This document shows, piece after piece, positions 36,932 to 46,076 of a DNA stretch of 64,000 nt (within the stretch, counting starts at the first letter, position 1; every line of letters begins with the position of its first letter). The stretch is from Hymenobacter aerilatus (GTDB lineage: Bacteria; Bacteroidota; Bacteroidia; Cytophagales; Hymenobacteraceae). Where the stretch lies: assembly GCF_022921095.1 (NCBI RefSeq), contig NZ_CP095053.1, positions 2,646,501-2,710,500 on the forward strand. Direction: 5' to 3'. A program made the translations under genes and the position numbers. The notes below the pieces were generated by a model, which saw only the letters and a program-made list of their open reading frames with translations, made no database searches and was not told the DNA's origin.

Positions 36932-37627
36932 ATGCCTACCCCCCAACTCATTGCTTTCGACGCCGACGACACGTTGTGGCCCAACCAGCCGCATTTCGAT
37001 TACGCCGAAGCTCAACTCTACAACCTGCTCACCCACTACGCAGACGCTGATACATTGGGGCGGCACTTCTACGAAGTTTGGAAGCAGAACATGCACTTGT
37101 TTGGCTATGGTGCCAAGTCGTTCATGCTCGCCATGATCGAAACCGTCATTCAGCTTACCAATGGCGCCGTAACAGGCACGGAAATTCAGCAGATTCTCGA
37201 CCACGGCAAGCGCCTGCTCGACTTTCCCATTGAGCTGCTGCCTCACGTGGAAGAAGTGCTGGCCGAGCTGAAACAGCGCGGCGTGCCACTCATGTTGCTT
37301 ACCAAAGGCGACCTGTTCGACCAAGAAAGCAAACTGGCCCGCTCAGGCCTGGGCGACTACTTTGATTATGTGGAAATAGTGAGTGAGAAAAACGAGGCTA
37401 CCTACCGCCGCATCCTAACGCGCTACCAAGTACAGCCTGCCGACTTTGTGATGGTGGGCAACTCGCTCAAGTCGGATATTCTGCCGGTGCTACAACTCGG
37501 CGGGCAAGCCATTCACGTGCCCTACCACGCCACCTGGATACACGAACAAGTGCCCGCTGAGCAGTTGGCGGGCTTGTCGTTTCACCGCGTGGCCTCGTTG
37601 CAGGAGGCACTGGCGTACCTTTCGTAG
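36932..37627 (+). CDS. HAD superfamily phosphatase
   Basis: A cytoplasmic hydrolase of 231 residues. Motif I is IAFDADDTLW, motif II MLLTKGD, motif III the Lys in IVSEKNEATYRR, and motif IV VGNSLKSDI. The alpha-helical cap follows motif I (subfamily I). The ATG at 36932 is chosen because it places motif I at the N-terminus; an upstream GTG at 36899 is in frame. Phosphatases of this type act on sugar phosphates, nucleotides or phosphoglycolate. A link to the sugar locus is not shown. Confidence 0.85.
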   Translation: MPTPQLIAFDADDTLWPNQPHFDYAEAQLYNLLTHYADADTLGRHFYEVWKQNMHLFGYGAKSFMLAMIETVIQLTNGAVTGTEIQQILDHGKRLLDFPIELLPHVEEVLAELKQRGVPLMLLTKGDLFDQESKLARSGLGDYFDYVEIVSEKNEATYRRILTRYQVQPADFVMVGNSLKSDILPVLQLGGQAIHVPYHATWIHEQVPAEQLAGLSFHRVASLQEALAYLS

Positions 37628-37647
37628 AAGCTGCTAATTGGCCCCGT

Positions 37648-37849
37648 ACCTGGCGCGAGTTTAGCGTAGCGTAACTCGTGACCAGTCTTGATGTGGAGGC
37701 TGAGCCTCCACTGTCGCGCAGCGACAAAGCGGCTCTGCGCCACTCGCCTTCAGTGGGATAATATGCGCCAAACGACACTGTTCTGATGCGAGGCGCAGCC
37801 TCGCCCGGAAGCTTAGCACGAGTTACGCTACGCTAAACTCGCGCTAGGT
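37648..37849. repeat. Large palindrome (family D) at the convergent junction
   Basis: Arms 37648-37680 and 37817-37849 match over 33 bp with one mismatch (core GAGTTTAGCGTAGCGTAACT). Inside are smaller palindromes GGAGGCTGAGCCTCC (37696-37710) and GAGGCGCAGCCTC. It separates the rightward and leftward halves of the locus and may act as a two-way terminator. Confidence 0.8.
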
Positions 37850-37870
37850 GCCGCTATTGGAATGCTGCCT

Positions 37871-39460
37871 TCAATGCCCGTTGAACACCACGTACAACCC
37901 TACCATTACCACTGCCAACGCGGCCCAGAGCAGGCGCACGCGCGGGGTAGGCTTGGCCAGCTCGCCGTAGTCCACAATCCGCCGCTCGGCCTGGCCTTTC
38001 ACGTCGGCCAGTGAAACGACTACCGCCGCCAGCAGCAGCACGGCGAAAATCAGGAACGACAGGATAAGGTAGTGCGGCCAGAAATTGTACTCGCTGGGCG
38101 GCAGCACCCACAGGTACACCACGCCTACCCCCAGGCTGAACGCCGAGCCCCACGATAGCACGCCATCGACGGCCCGCTGGGTGGTGCGCCGCCAGAATAC
38201 CGTGAGCAGGAACACCACGGCTAGCGGCGGCGCAATGAAGCCCAGTACCGCCTGAAACACATCGAACAGATTCAGCCCTTTCACCGAATCGATGGCCAAT
38301 GCCATGAGTACCGCGAACAGGCAGCCGACCAGAACCGTCGTGCGGCCCACGCGCACCACGTCGGCATCGGTGGCTTGCGGGTTGATGCGGCGGGCGTACA
38401 CATCCATGGCAAACACGGTGCTCAAAGCGTTCAGCGACGAGCCGATAGTGCCCACCAGCACCGCAATCAGCACTACCACTACCAAGCCCTTCAGGCCGGC
38501 CGGGAACAGGCTGGTTACCATCGTCATATAGGCCTGATCGGGGCTGGCGAGGCCGGGAAACAGGATGGCGCACAGAATGCCGGTGAGGATAAACAGCGGC
38601 AGCGACAGGATTTTCAGCCAGCCAATGAAGTTCACACCCAACTGACCTTGTTCCAGGTTTTTTGCCCCTAGCACCGATTGCACCATAGCTTGGTCGGTGC
38701 AGAAAAACGCCACCGCCGACACGGGGTAACCTAGCAGAATGGCGTACCACGGGTACTTCGGATCAGAAGCGGGATGGATGAGATTCCAATAGTCGCCGGG
38801 GACGCTGTGGAACACCTTGCTCAGGCCGCCTACCTTGGCTACCCCGATGATGCTAAGCGTAAGCGACACCCCGATGAGTAGTAGCATCTGAAACACGTTC
38901 ACTTTCGCAATGGCTTTCAGTCCGCCGGCGTAGGCAAACAGGCCCGCAAACAGCACTAGCACAATCACCGATTGCCACATGGGCACGCCCAGAATCTGCC
39001 GAACCAGCACGCCGCCCGCAAACAGGCCCAAGGACAGCCACGAAATCAGAATCTTGATCAGCGCGTACCAGGCCAATATATTTTGGGTAGAGTCGCCGAA
39101 CTGCTGCCCCATAAAGCCCGGCATGGTACTAACGTTAGCCGCTAAGTAGCGCGGCGCAAACACCACCGCCAGCAGGAACAGAAACACGAAGGCGTACCAC
39201 TCGAAATTCACCGCCACGATGCCCGTACTGTACCCGATGCTGGCAAACGCCAGCAGCATCGACGGCCCCACGTTGGTGCCCCACATGTTGAACCCGATAC
39301 TGGGCCACCCGAGCGACTTATTCGCCAGAAACAGCGACTCTTCGGTTTTCTCTTTCTTCGAGAAGCTAGCCCGGTAGCCGATAGTGAACAGGATAATCAG
39401 GTAGGCCGCCACGATGGCGTAATCCCAGATAGTCAGGCGTCCGAGTAGATTGTTGCCCAT
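37871..39460 (-). CDS. Sodium:solute symporter (SSS/SGLT family)
   Basis: An inner-membrane protein of 529 residues with 13-14 hydrophobic helices. LANKSLGWPSIGFNMWGTNVGPS near the first broken helix and the conserved VGTIGSSLNALSTVFAMDVYARRI segment are SGLT features; FGDSTQNILAWYALIKI is another sugar-transporter motif. It takes up a sugar or sugar acid driven by sodium. It is read leftward and lies downstream of a MocA-type dehydrogenase, from which it is separated by a nested family C palindrome, suggesting uptake of the dehydrogenase substrate. Confidence 0.88.
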   Translation of the reverse strand: MGNNLLGRLTIWDYAIVAAYLIILFTIGYRASFSKKEKTEESLFLANKSLGWPSIGFNMWGTNVGPSMLLAFASIGYSTGIVAVNFEWYAFVFLFLLAVVFAPRYLAANVSTMPGFMGQQFGDSTQNILAWYALIKILISWLSLGLFAGGVLVRQILGVPMWQSVIVLVLFAGLFAYAGGLKAIAKVNVFQMLLLIGVSLTLSIIGVAKVGGLSKVFHSVPGDYWNLIHPASDPKYPWYAILLGYPVSAVAFFCTDQAMVQSVLGAKNLEQGQLGVNFIGWLKILSLPLFILTGILCAILFPGLASPDQAYMTMVTSLFPAGLKGLVVVVLIAVLVGTIGSSLNALSTVFAMDVYARRINPQATDADVVRVGRTTVLVGCLFAVLMALAIDSVKGLNLFDVFQAVLGFIAPPLAVVFLLTVFWRRTTQRAVDGVLSWGSAFSLGVGVVYLWVLPPSEYNFWPHYLILSFLIFAVLLLAAVVVSLADVKGQAERRIVDYGELAKPTPRVRLLWAALAVVMVGLYVVFNGH

Positions 39461-39500
39461 GCGATGGGGAAGGGGAAAATAGGAATTGCGAGGTTGTTAT

Positions 39501-39687
39501 AACGTCATGCCTGATCTGGCGTCCGCTTGTCGAAGCATCTCTACCGCTTCGCCTGCACTTCATCAAAGCAGCTTTACTAGAACGTCATGTCGAGCTTGTC
39601 GAGACATCTCGCGTGCTGACGTTGGGAGTACCTCAACGAAGCGGTAGAGACGCTTCGACAAGCGGACGCCAGATCAGGCATGACGTT
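39501..39687. repeat. Nested REP-like palindrome, family C (51-bp arms)
   Basis: Arms 39501-39551 and 39637-39687 are reverse complements over 51 bp with one mismatch. A further half-element (AACGTCATGTCGAGCTTGTC) sits between them. It lies between the MocA dehydrogenase and the symporter. Confidence 0.85.
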
Positions 39688-39709
39688 CTTTTGGTTTGTC
39701 TATCAAGCT

Positions 39710-40813
39710 CTAGTTGCTTGACTCAGCAGCAGCGTAGCTGGTATTTAGCTTGACGCCATGCTCGTCCAGAACGTCCTGCACGCGCACCGGCTTGCCGGTC
39801 TGCAACGAGCGGTCCATGGCCTGCAGCAGCGCCACAGTACCGATGCCTTCGCGGATATCGGGGTAAGCCGTGAAGCCCTCCGTGATGGAATCGGCGAAGT
39901 ATTCAAGGTAGTTCTGGTACTCGCCGGCGTGGTGGCTCTTGCCTTCGAAGCGGAAGTAGTGCTTCAGCTTATGCTCCCAGGTAACAATGCGTTCCTCACC
40001 GGTGCGGTCGGTAATGGCGTAGCGCAGGTCCATGTAGTCGCCTTGGCTGGCGCCCTCAGTGCCACGCAGGATGCAGCTCATTTCCGAGTCGCGGGTGACG
40101 GGCTGCACGGGGCCGGTGTAGGCTCCGCTCACGCGGGCCACGCGGCCGTCGGTGGCTTTAAAGATGAAGTGCATGGTATCCTCGTGCTGCAGGCCACCAG
40201 CTTTTCCGTTGGAGCTGAGCATGCCGTAGCCCATTACCTCCTCGATGTTGGGCAGGTACCAGCGAATGAAGTCTACCGGGTGGCTGAGGCCACCATAAAG
40301 CCACTTGAAGCGGTTTTCCAGCGACCAGCCTTTGGCCAGAAACCAGCGGTGGTCGGCGTGGTAGTAGCCTTCGATGGTAATCAGCTCGCCGATGAGGCCG
40401 GCTTCGTAGTCGGCCCGTTGGCGCTTGATGGGCTCGAAGAAGCGGGAGCTTTGACCGATGAAGACCTTCTTGCCGGTTTGCTCTACCAGCTCTAGCAGCT
40501 CGTTGGCCTTGCTCAGGTCGTCGATAAACGGCTTGGTGCAGACGACGTGCTTACCTGCCCGCAACGCCTGCGACACGTGCTCGGCGTGCAGGTGGTCGGG
40601 GGTGTAAATGGCAATGATGTCGATTTCTGCATCATCGAGCAGGTCCTGGTAATTCGTCGTGACGCGACCCGTGTACTGAAACTCGGCTATGCGGTGCTGG
40701 CACAGCTCCTCGTTCCGGTCGCAGATGGCGCGCAGTTCCAGCTTCTCGCTCTGCAGCGCCGCCGACATAGTGCTCCGGCCTTCGCCGAGGCCCAGTATTC
40801 CTATTTTTAGCAT
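39710..40813 (-). CDS. Gfo/Idh/MocA family oxidoreductase
   Basis: A cytoplasmic NAD(P)-dependent dehydrogenase of 367 residues. KIGILGLGEGRST is the Rossmann motif (with GEGRST in place of the usual G-x-G end), IAIYTPDHLHAEH and VVCTKPFIDDL give the EKP-equivalent (TKP), and GGLSHPVDFIRWYLP the catalytic His/Asp block. Relatives oxidise sugars, inositols or glucosides. The gene neighbours an SSS symporter and an exported mutarotase, so a role on an imported deoxysugar is plausible but not shown. Confidence 0.82.
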   Translation of the reverse strand: MLKIGILGLGEGRSTMSAALQSEKLELRAICDRNEELCQHRIAEFQYTGRVTTNYQDLLDDAEIDIIAIYTPDHLHAEHVSQALRAGKHVVCTKPFIDDLSKANELLELVEQTGKKVFIGQSSRFFEPIKRQRADYEAGLIGELITIEGYYHADHRWFLAKGWSLENRFKWLYGGLSHPVDFIRWYLPNIEEVMGYGMLSSNGKAGGLQHEDTMHFIFKATDGRVARVSGAYTGPVQPVTRDSEMSCILRGTEGASQGDYMDLRYAITDRTGEERIVTWEHKLKHYFRFEGKSHHAGEYQNYLEYFADSITEGFTAYPDIREGIGTVALLQAMDRSLQTGKPVRVQDVLDEHGVKLNTSYAAAESSN

Positions 40814-40850
40814 TCGATTGGTGGTTGATAGTTTAGTATCAAATCAGAGT

Positions 40851-40946
40851 GTCATTCCGAGCTTGTCGAGGAATCCCGCGTGCTGATGTTGAGTGAACAC
40901 TCCAGACGCCAGCACGCGAGATACTCCGGCAAGCTCAGCATGACGT
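40851..40946. repeat. REP-like palindrome, family C, imperfect
   Basis: TCATTCCGAGCTTGTCGAGG and GCGTGCTG on the left pair with CAGCACGC and the CGGCAAGCTCAGCATGACG end on the right. It occupies the gap between the mutarotase-like gene and the MocA gene. Confidence 0.75.
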
Positions 40947-40948
40947 TG

Positions 40949-41701
40949 TTATTGTTTTTGAGATACAGCCCGCTTCACAGTCGCCACCGGTTTCAGAAAC
41001 ACCCAGGTTTCGCCGGGCTTGGTACCCGTAATGCCTTCCTGGTACTGCTTCATCAGCGCGTTCCAGTCGTCGACGCGCGGGTTATTCTGGGTAGTGCGCG
41101 GGTTCAGCTCATCCAGGTCAGCACCTTTCGGAATACTGATAATGAGCATCAGCTGCCTACCCTGCCGAAATATCAGCAGCTGCTGAAAGCTGGCGTTGCA
41201 GAAGCCGTTGGATACTTCGGGCCACTTCTGAAACTGCGTGGCGTGGTACTGCAGGTACTCCTGCTGCTTGGCTTCGTCCTTGACGAGGTTAGCCGTCAGG
41301 ATGATGTTGTCCCATTGCTTGGCGGTGGTCTTGTCGGTGCAGCGCTGCCGGTCGAACTTGTAAAACGGCGCATCATACAGCTTCACGGTAGCGCCTTTAT
41401 AGGCCGCTTTTACCGTCTGTTGTAGCTTCCTGATGCTGGCCGTTGGGCCGTAGGCTACTAGGTGGTTTTGCCAGTTGTACACACCTGTGGTTGGCACGCC
41501 GTTCTGGCGGCAAAGGGCCAGTAGTTTGTCCGTAGACAGCGGCGTTGTGCCGACGATTTCGACTACCGACGTTGGACCGGATTGCGCGAAGCTTGCGGTT
41601 GCTAGCAGCCACAGCAATAGCAGGACGCCTATGTGCGGCTTGTTCAAAGAATTTTTAGCCCGCAGATGGCGCAGAGGTTTTCGCAGAAGTCGTGCTATCA
41701 T
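40949..41701 (-). CDS. Exported two-part protein with an L-rhamnose mutarotase (RhaM) domain
   Basis: A 250-residue protein with a long N-terminal region ending in a signal peptide (IGVLLLLWLLATASFAQ). Residues of about 45-125 form an unknown small domain; residues of about 135-240 match the mutarotase family PF05336, with EYLQYHATQFQKWPEV holding the Tyr and His and a long GRQLMLIISIPKGADLDEL strand region. RhaM interconverts L-rhamnose anomers and is normally cytoplasmic and about 100 residues long. Here it is probably periplasmic. The start overlaps the GH78 stop by 4 bases (ATGA), tying it to a rhamnosidase that releases the substrate. Confidence 0.78.
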   Translation of the reverse strand: MIARLLRKPLRHLRAKNSLNKPHIGVLLLLWLLATASFAQSGPTSVVEIVGTTPLSTDKLLALCRQNGVPTTGVYNWQNHLVAYGPTASIRKLQQTVKAAYKGATVKLYDAPFYKFDRQRCTDKTTAKQWDNIILTANLVKDEAKQQEYLQYHATQFQKWPEVSNGFCNASFQQLLIFRQGRQLMLIISIPKGADLDELNPRTTQNNPRVDDWNALMKQYQEGITGTKPGETWVFLKPVATVKRAVSQKQ

Positions 41702-43974
41702 ACCGCTTGGTAGTTTACTACGTACTCGCGGCCGGGCTGCAGCTGTAGCTCGTATTCGCCGTTACCTTTTGCCTGGATTTTCGCGCCTTTACTGCTGGGT
41801 TTCTTCTTGCTTTTGAACCGTAGTGTACCAATGCCGGACGCGCCTTTCACCTTCAGCTGCTTGGTGCTGGCGGTTACGGCAATGTCACCGGTAGGGGTGG
41901 GTACCGAGCCTTCCATCCATTGCAGGCCGCCGAGGTTCGGTACTACTTCGTAGGTCGTGTAGCCGGCCGAAAGCGGCTTTACGCCGAGGTAGTACTTGCC
42001 GAGCAGGTAAATCGGGCTGGCGCCCCAGGCGTGGCATAGGCTCTTGCCGAAGGGGCGACCGTACATCGACAGGTGTTCGGTGCCTTTCTTGGTGGGGTCG
42101 TATTCTTCCCAGAACGACGTTGCGCCTTCGTTCAGCATACCGCCCCAGTACGACTTCATTTCCTTGAGCACGTAGGGCTGCTCGCCCAGGGCGCATAGGG
42201 CTTCCAGCTCGTAGAAACGCATGTAGGGGGTAGTAATTTTCGCCACCTGCGGGTTCAGCAGCACCGACTTTTTTACCTGTTGCTCTTGCTCGGGCGTGAG
42301 GTAGTCGAAAAAGATGCTGAACATGTTGGCGTAGCGCGTCACGTTTTCGGTGGGCTGGCCGTTCACGCGGCTGTGCACCAGCGCGCCTTTGCTGGGGTTC
42401 CAGTAGGTAGCGAAGATTTTCGTTTTCAGGTCCGACGCCAACTGCTGGTATTTCTGCGCGCCGGCCTGGTCGCCTACAAGGTTGGCGCACAGGGCCATGC
42501 TTTCCAGGCTGCGGCACAGCAGCAACTGTTCGAAGCTCACTTCGCCCTGCTTGCTCAGCCCGTCGGCCCAGTCGATAAACACCCAGTCGCCAGCCAGGCC
42601 TTCCATGTAACCGTCTTTGTTGCGGCGGTTCAGGCAGTAGTCCATCAGGCTTTGCATGCGCGGGTACAGCTGCTTCACTACGGTTTTGTCGCCGGTGTAC
42701 TGGTAGGCGTCGTAAATGCCGATAAACCAGTAGAAGGTGTAGTCCATGATGGTATTCACATGGCTCGTCACCGGGTCTTTGCCGCGCAGGGCAAAGTTGG
42801 TGCGGTTCACGGTGGGCGTGTCGAAGTACAGGTAATAATTCATCAGGTAACTCTGGTAGGCGTCGCCTGACCAAATCCATCGGTCGCGCTTAATACCGTC
42901 GATGAAAAATTCCCGCGTGTTCAGGTGCATGGTGTAGGCCGCCACGTCCCAGATCTTGTTCAGCTGGTCATCGGAGCAGCGGAACTTGCCCCGTTGCGTC
43001 ACTGGCGCGTACTCGTAGAGCATCGACACCGAATCCAGGGTCACGCCCGCTTCCGGCCGGATGTTCACGAACCGAAACGCCTTCGACAGCGTCGTCAGCT
43101 TGTCACCTTTTTGCGGCTGGTTTACATCCATGCGTTCCAGCGTTTCGCAGCCCTCAATGCTCAGCGCCTCTTCCTTCGATTCGCCGAAGTAGAGCGTGGT
43201 GGCACCCGTGCCTTTCAGACCGTGCAGGCGCACATAGCCGAACGTTTCCTTCCCAAAATCGACCAGCATGCTGCCGTTTTCGCCGCGCGTCACCTTGGCC
43301 GCGCGCTTGGGCTCAGTCTTGAGCTTGAAGGTAGAGGGCAGCGTTTGAGGGTCGTTGAAGTTCCAGGAGCCGGCCGTCAGCCACGTCGTACCCGATTGGT
43401 CCGAGGCTTTGCCCGAGGCATCAATCCACTCTTTATCCTCGAACGTTACCAACCACGAGCCATCGGTGCCAATGGTGTTACCGCGCACGTACACCGCCGG
43501 CACGTGCTGCTGGTTGTAGACTTTGATGTTGATGCGGTGCTTACCGGCCGGCACCGTCATGCGCGTGGGGTAGCCGGTTATAAGCTTGCCATCGAGCTTC
43601 ACGTTGTACTGCCCTTCGGCGCGAATCTCTACCTCTTCGGGCTGCTGTAGGTCATAGTCCTGGTGAAAGTCGATGAGGGCATAGTGGCTGTCAAGGCGCC
43701 AGAACGGCGGAAAGAACGAGCCGCGCTCGGTGCGGCGGTTCTGCATCTGGTTGCTCAGCCAGATTTCATAGTCGCCGGGGTACCAGATCCAAGTGGCTTT
43801 GGCAGCTTGCTGGGCCTGGGCAAAGTTGGGTAGGGTGAGCAGAAGCAGGAGAAACGCGGCTGTCAGCAGACGGAGCGCCTCACCCCCCGGCCCCCTCTCC
43901 TCAACAGGAGAGGGGGAGTCACGGCGGCGCGGGCTCTTGCTGGTTGTATCGGCTGCTTTATTGAGTTGTAACAT
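41698..43974 (-). CDS. Alpha-L-rhamnosidase-like glycosidase, GH78, with repeat-derived N-terminus
   Basis: An exported enzyme of 758 residues of the shorter GH78 type: N-terminal beta domains (ATWIWYPGDYEIWLSNQ; DFGKETFGYVRLHG), then the barrel with FFIDGIKRDRWIWSGDAYQS and WVFIDWADGLSKQGE, and a C-terminal sandwich. The only usable ATG is at 43974; no start codon follows the family A arm (43878-43920) translated as [16 protein letters not shown] before the hydrophobic core LLTAAFLLLLL. The signal peptide therefore has an unusual 35-residue n-region. It overlaps the mutarotase gene by 4 bases. Confidence 0.88.
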   Translation of the reverse strand: MLQLNKAADTTSKSPRRRDSPSPVEERGPGGEALRLLTAAFLLLLLTLPNFAQAQQAAKATWIWYPGDYEIWLSNQMQNRRTERGSFFPPFWRLDSHYALIDFHQDYDLQQPEEVEIRAEGQYNVKLDGKLITGYPTRMTVPAGKHRINIKVYNQQHVPAVYVRGNTIGTDGSWLVTFEDKEWIDASGKASDQSGTTWLTAGSWNFNDPQTLPSTFKLKTEPKRAAKVTRGENGSMLVDFGKETFGYVRLHGLKGTGATTLYFGESKEEALSIEGCETLERMDVNQPQKGDKLTTLSKAFRFVNIRPEAGVTLDSVSMLYEYAPVTQRGKFRCSDDQLNKIWDVAAYTMHLNTREFFIDGIKRDRWIWSGDAYQSYLMNYYLYFDTPTVNRTNFALRGKDPVTSHVNTIMDYTFYWFIGIYDAYQYTGDKTVVKQLYPRMQSLMDYCLNRRNKDGYMEGLAGDWVFIDWADGLSKQGEVSFEQLLLCRSLESMALCANLVGDQAGAQKYQQLASDLKTKIFATYWNPSKGALVHSRVNGQPTENVTRYANMFSIFFDYLTPEQEQQVKKSVLLNPQVAKITTPYMRFYELEALCALGEQPYVLKEMKSYWGGMLNEGATSFWEEYDPTKKGTEHLSMYGRPFGKSLCHAWGASPIYLLGKYYLGVKPLSAGYTTYEVVPNLGGLQWMEGSVPTPTGDIAVTASTKQLKVKGASGIGTLRFKSKKKPSSKGAKIQAKGNGEYELQLQPGREYVVNYQAV

Positions 43975-44043
43975 AGAATCAGTCTTCTGTTTTTTTCATC
44001 TGGCTACCCCTCTCCATTTTTGGAGAGGGGGCCGGGGGTGAGG
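43878..44043. repeat. Family A hairpin repeat pair, one arm inside GH78
   Basis: Arms at 43878-43920 and 44002-44043. The spacer begins ACGGCGGCGCGGG, the reverse complement of the CGCGCCGCCGT seen in other pairs, so this element lies in the opposite orientation. Confidence 0.85.
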
Positions 44044-44051
44044 TGCCACCG

Positions 44052-45920
44052 TCAGGGCTTTTTCAGCAGCTTCTGGTACTTCGGCTCCAGCCCGGCGGCT
44101 TGTTTAATGGGGTCTGACACCATAGGACCGTTGTTTTTCCAGACGTTGCCGGGGCCGTTGGCATTGGCGAGAAACTTATCGGCCGGACACCAGTTGTCGC
44201 GCACGGTGATGTTGGAGGAGCCTTCGTCGAGGTAAAGGTAGAACCAGTGGTCGGGGTCGTGCACGTAGGGGGCGCGGCCGATGTCGTCTATCCGGTTTTC
44301 GCTGATAACCGTGCCCGGCTGGGCCGAGAGGGTGTACACGCCCGCCACATCGTAGGTGTGCTGGGCGTAGTGGTGGATGTAGTTGGCCGTCACGCGGTTG
44401 TCGCGCATGCAGTTAGCGGTTTTGGTCCAGCCCCAGCCCACGCTGATGCCGGTGTAGGGCACTTGACTGATTTCGTTGTGACGAATAGTGACGCCCCGCA
44501 CAAAGCCCGCCCCAATACCCACACAGCCCCAGTCCTCGTTGCCGCAGTCGGTGAGTAGGTTGTTTTCAATAAGTTCGTTGGTGCAGATTTCTCGCTCGTC
44601 CTGGGGGTTGTAGGGTAGGTGGGTTTCCACGCTTTCGTCGGAGAACTTGCCCAGTTGAATCCCGTTGCCGGCCACGTCGCGAAAGGTGCAGCCTACTACG
44701 GTATCGTCGTGGGTGCCGCTCTGGTAGTCGAGCCCGGCCGAGGCCATGTGCAAAAACTGGCACTGCTCGAAGCACGTGTGGTGCGCCGCGGCTACCTCTA
44801 CCCCTGCCGGCGGCCTGCCAATCCAAGCCTGGTTTTCAAGGCCAGCTTTGTCGGGCGTACCGGGTTTCGCCAGCGAATAGCCATCCAGCAGATACATACC
44901 CGCCTGCAACGGCACGTGTCCCTGCTCCGAAGGCCGCAGCCAGGTGGAATAAGCAAAGGTCAGGCCCTTGAATTGCACATAGCTTACCGGCTGATCGAGG
45001 GTGCCTTCTACCCGCACCAGCGTTTCCAGCGTGGGCACTACTACCTGGGCCGTACTCAGGTTTTCGCCGGTGCGGGGCCAGTAGTACACTTGTCCGCGCG
45101 GGGCGTCATAGTACCACTCGCCGGGTTCATCGAGCAGCTCAATGGCATTGGTAAGGAAAAAGGCCGAGCTGCCGTTTTTGCCATCAATGATAGGCCGCGG
45201 CCAGGGGTGCTCAAACTGAATCCGGCTTTCGGGTTCCTGAAACGTAACGCGGGTTTTGTCGCCCTCTACTGTTAGCGTTTTGAGGCGCAGCCAGTTCACA
45301 GCCCACATCTGGTGCAGCACCATTTCAGCCTGGGCGGGTTGGCGTAAGCTGCCCAAGGCTGCCGTGGGCACCAGGGTTTCACGTTTATCGGTATCCCAGG
45401 TAAGTAGGCGGGGTAGGTTGTCGTTGTTGGGTGTGCGAGCACGGACAGCCTTCTGGCCGTTCACCCACAGCTGCCGAAAGTTCAGCGTCCGGCCGCCTAC
45501 CTTCGGCACCTCGGCTACCCACACCTGGCCTTTGGCCGCCTTCGGCAAACCAGGAACACTACCAGTTGCTTTCTTCCAACCCGTCACGCTCACCCCGCCA
45601 CTGAGCACCGGCACCTCGCCGGGCGCGGCCTCTACTATGGTAGGGCTGCTGGCCGTGCCGGAGTCCTCGGGTCGAAAAAACCACGGCTCATGCAGGCGGT
45701 ACTCGCCCCCTTTCACCCAGATATGCACGCCGTTCTGTACCGAAGCATCGTGCAGGCGGCGCAAGTCGCGAGCCTGGCGCAGGGCCATGTTCAGGGTAGC
45801 CAACGGCTTTTCGGCGGTGCCGGGGTTGCGGTCCGAGCCGGTGGGCGACACCCAGATGTCCGCGGCCTGGGTGGTGGCAGCGAGGAGGTTTAGGGAAAGG
45901 AGGAAAGCGTATCGGGTCAT
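44052..45920 (-). CDS. Right-handed parallel beta-helix glycosidase, GH141-like
   Basis: An exported protein of 622 residues (signal MTRYAFLLSLNLLAATTQA). ADIWVSPTGSDRNPGTAEKPLATL is the usual start of secreted beta-helix carbohydrate enzymes, and the C-terminal half shows helix-repeat segments such as LIENNLLTDCGNEDWGCVGI, VTIRHNEISQVPYTGIS and VISENRIDDIGRAPYV. Length and opening resemble GH141, whose member BT1002 is an alpha-L-fucosidase in the Bacteroides RG-II system; a xylanase is also known in that family. Assignment to GH141 is by resemblance, so fucosidase activity is a hypothesis. Confidence 0.7.
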   Translation of the reverse strand: MTRYAFLLSLNLLAATTQAADIWVSPTGSDRNPGTAEKPLATLNMALRQARDLRRLHDASVQNGVHIWVKGGEYRLHEPWFFRPEDSGTASSPTIVEAAPGEVPVLSGGVSVTGWKKATGSVPGLPKAAKGQVWVAEVPKVGGRTLNFRQLWVNGQKAVRARTPNNDNLPRLLTWDTDKRETLVPTAALGSLRQPAQAEMVLHQMWAVNWLRLKTLTVEGDKTRVTFQEPESRIQFEHPWPRPIIDGKNGSSAFFLTNAIELLDEPGEWYYDAPRGQVYYWPRTGENLSTAQVVVPTLETLVRVEGTLDQPVSYVQFKGLTFAYSTWLRPSEQGHVPLQAGMYLLDGYSLAKPGTPDKAGLENQAWIGRPPAGVEVAAAHHTCFEQCQFLHMASAGLDYQSGTHDDTVVGCTFRDVAGNGIQLGKFSDESVETHLPYNPQDEREICTNELIENNLLTDCGNEDWGCVGIGAGFVRGVTIRHNEISQVPYTGISVGWGWTKTANCMRDNRVTANYIHHYAQHTYDVAGVYTLSAQPGTVISENRIDDIGRAPYVHDPDHWFYLYLDEGSSNITVRDNWCPADKFLANANGPGNVWKNNGPMVSDPIKQAAGLEPKYQKLLKKP

Positions 45921-45953
45921 TCAGTGCGGGTTGGGGGTTGTTCGTATGGGGGA

Positions 45954-46066
45954 CCTCACCCCCTAGTCCCCTCTCCTCGGGGAGAGGGGGAACTAGTTTT
46001 TAGAGCTAATTCTAGTACTAGAGCTAGTTCCCCCTCTCCCCGAGGAGAGGGGGCTAGGGGGTGAGG
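45954..46066. repeat. Family A repeat pair, CTAG subtype, 43-bp arms
   Basis: Arms 45954-45996 and 46024-46066 match with one mismatch. The GGCC/GGAGCC positions of the main family are replaced by CTAG (CCCCCTAGTCCCCTCTCC, GAACTAG). The copy inside the CoA-transferase linker belongs to this subtype. Confidence 0.85.
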
Positions 46067-46076
46067 TGAACCGTTA

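Noticed and set aside
37854..38750. Alternative frame within the SSS symporter
   Set aside because: It overlaps a clear membrane transporter and shows no hydrophobic pattern or motifs.
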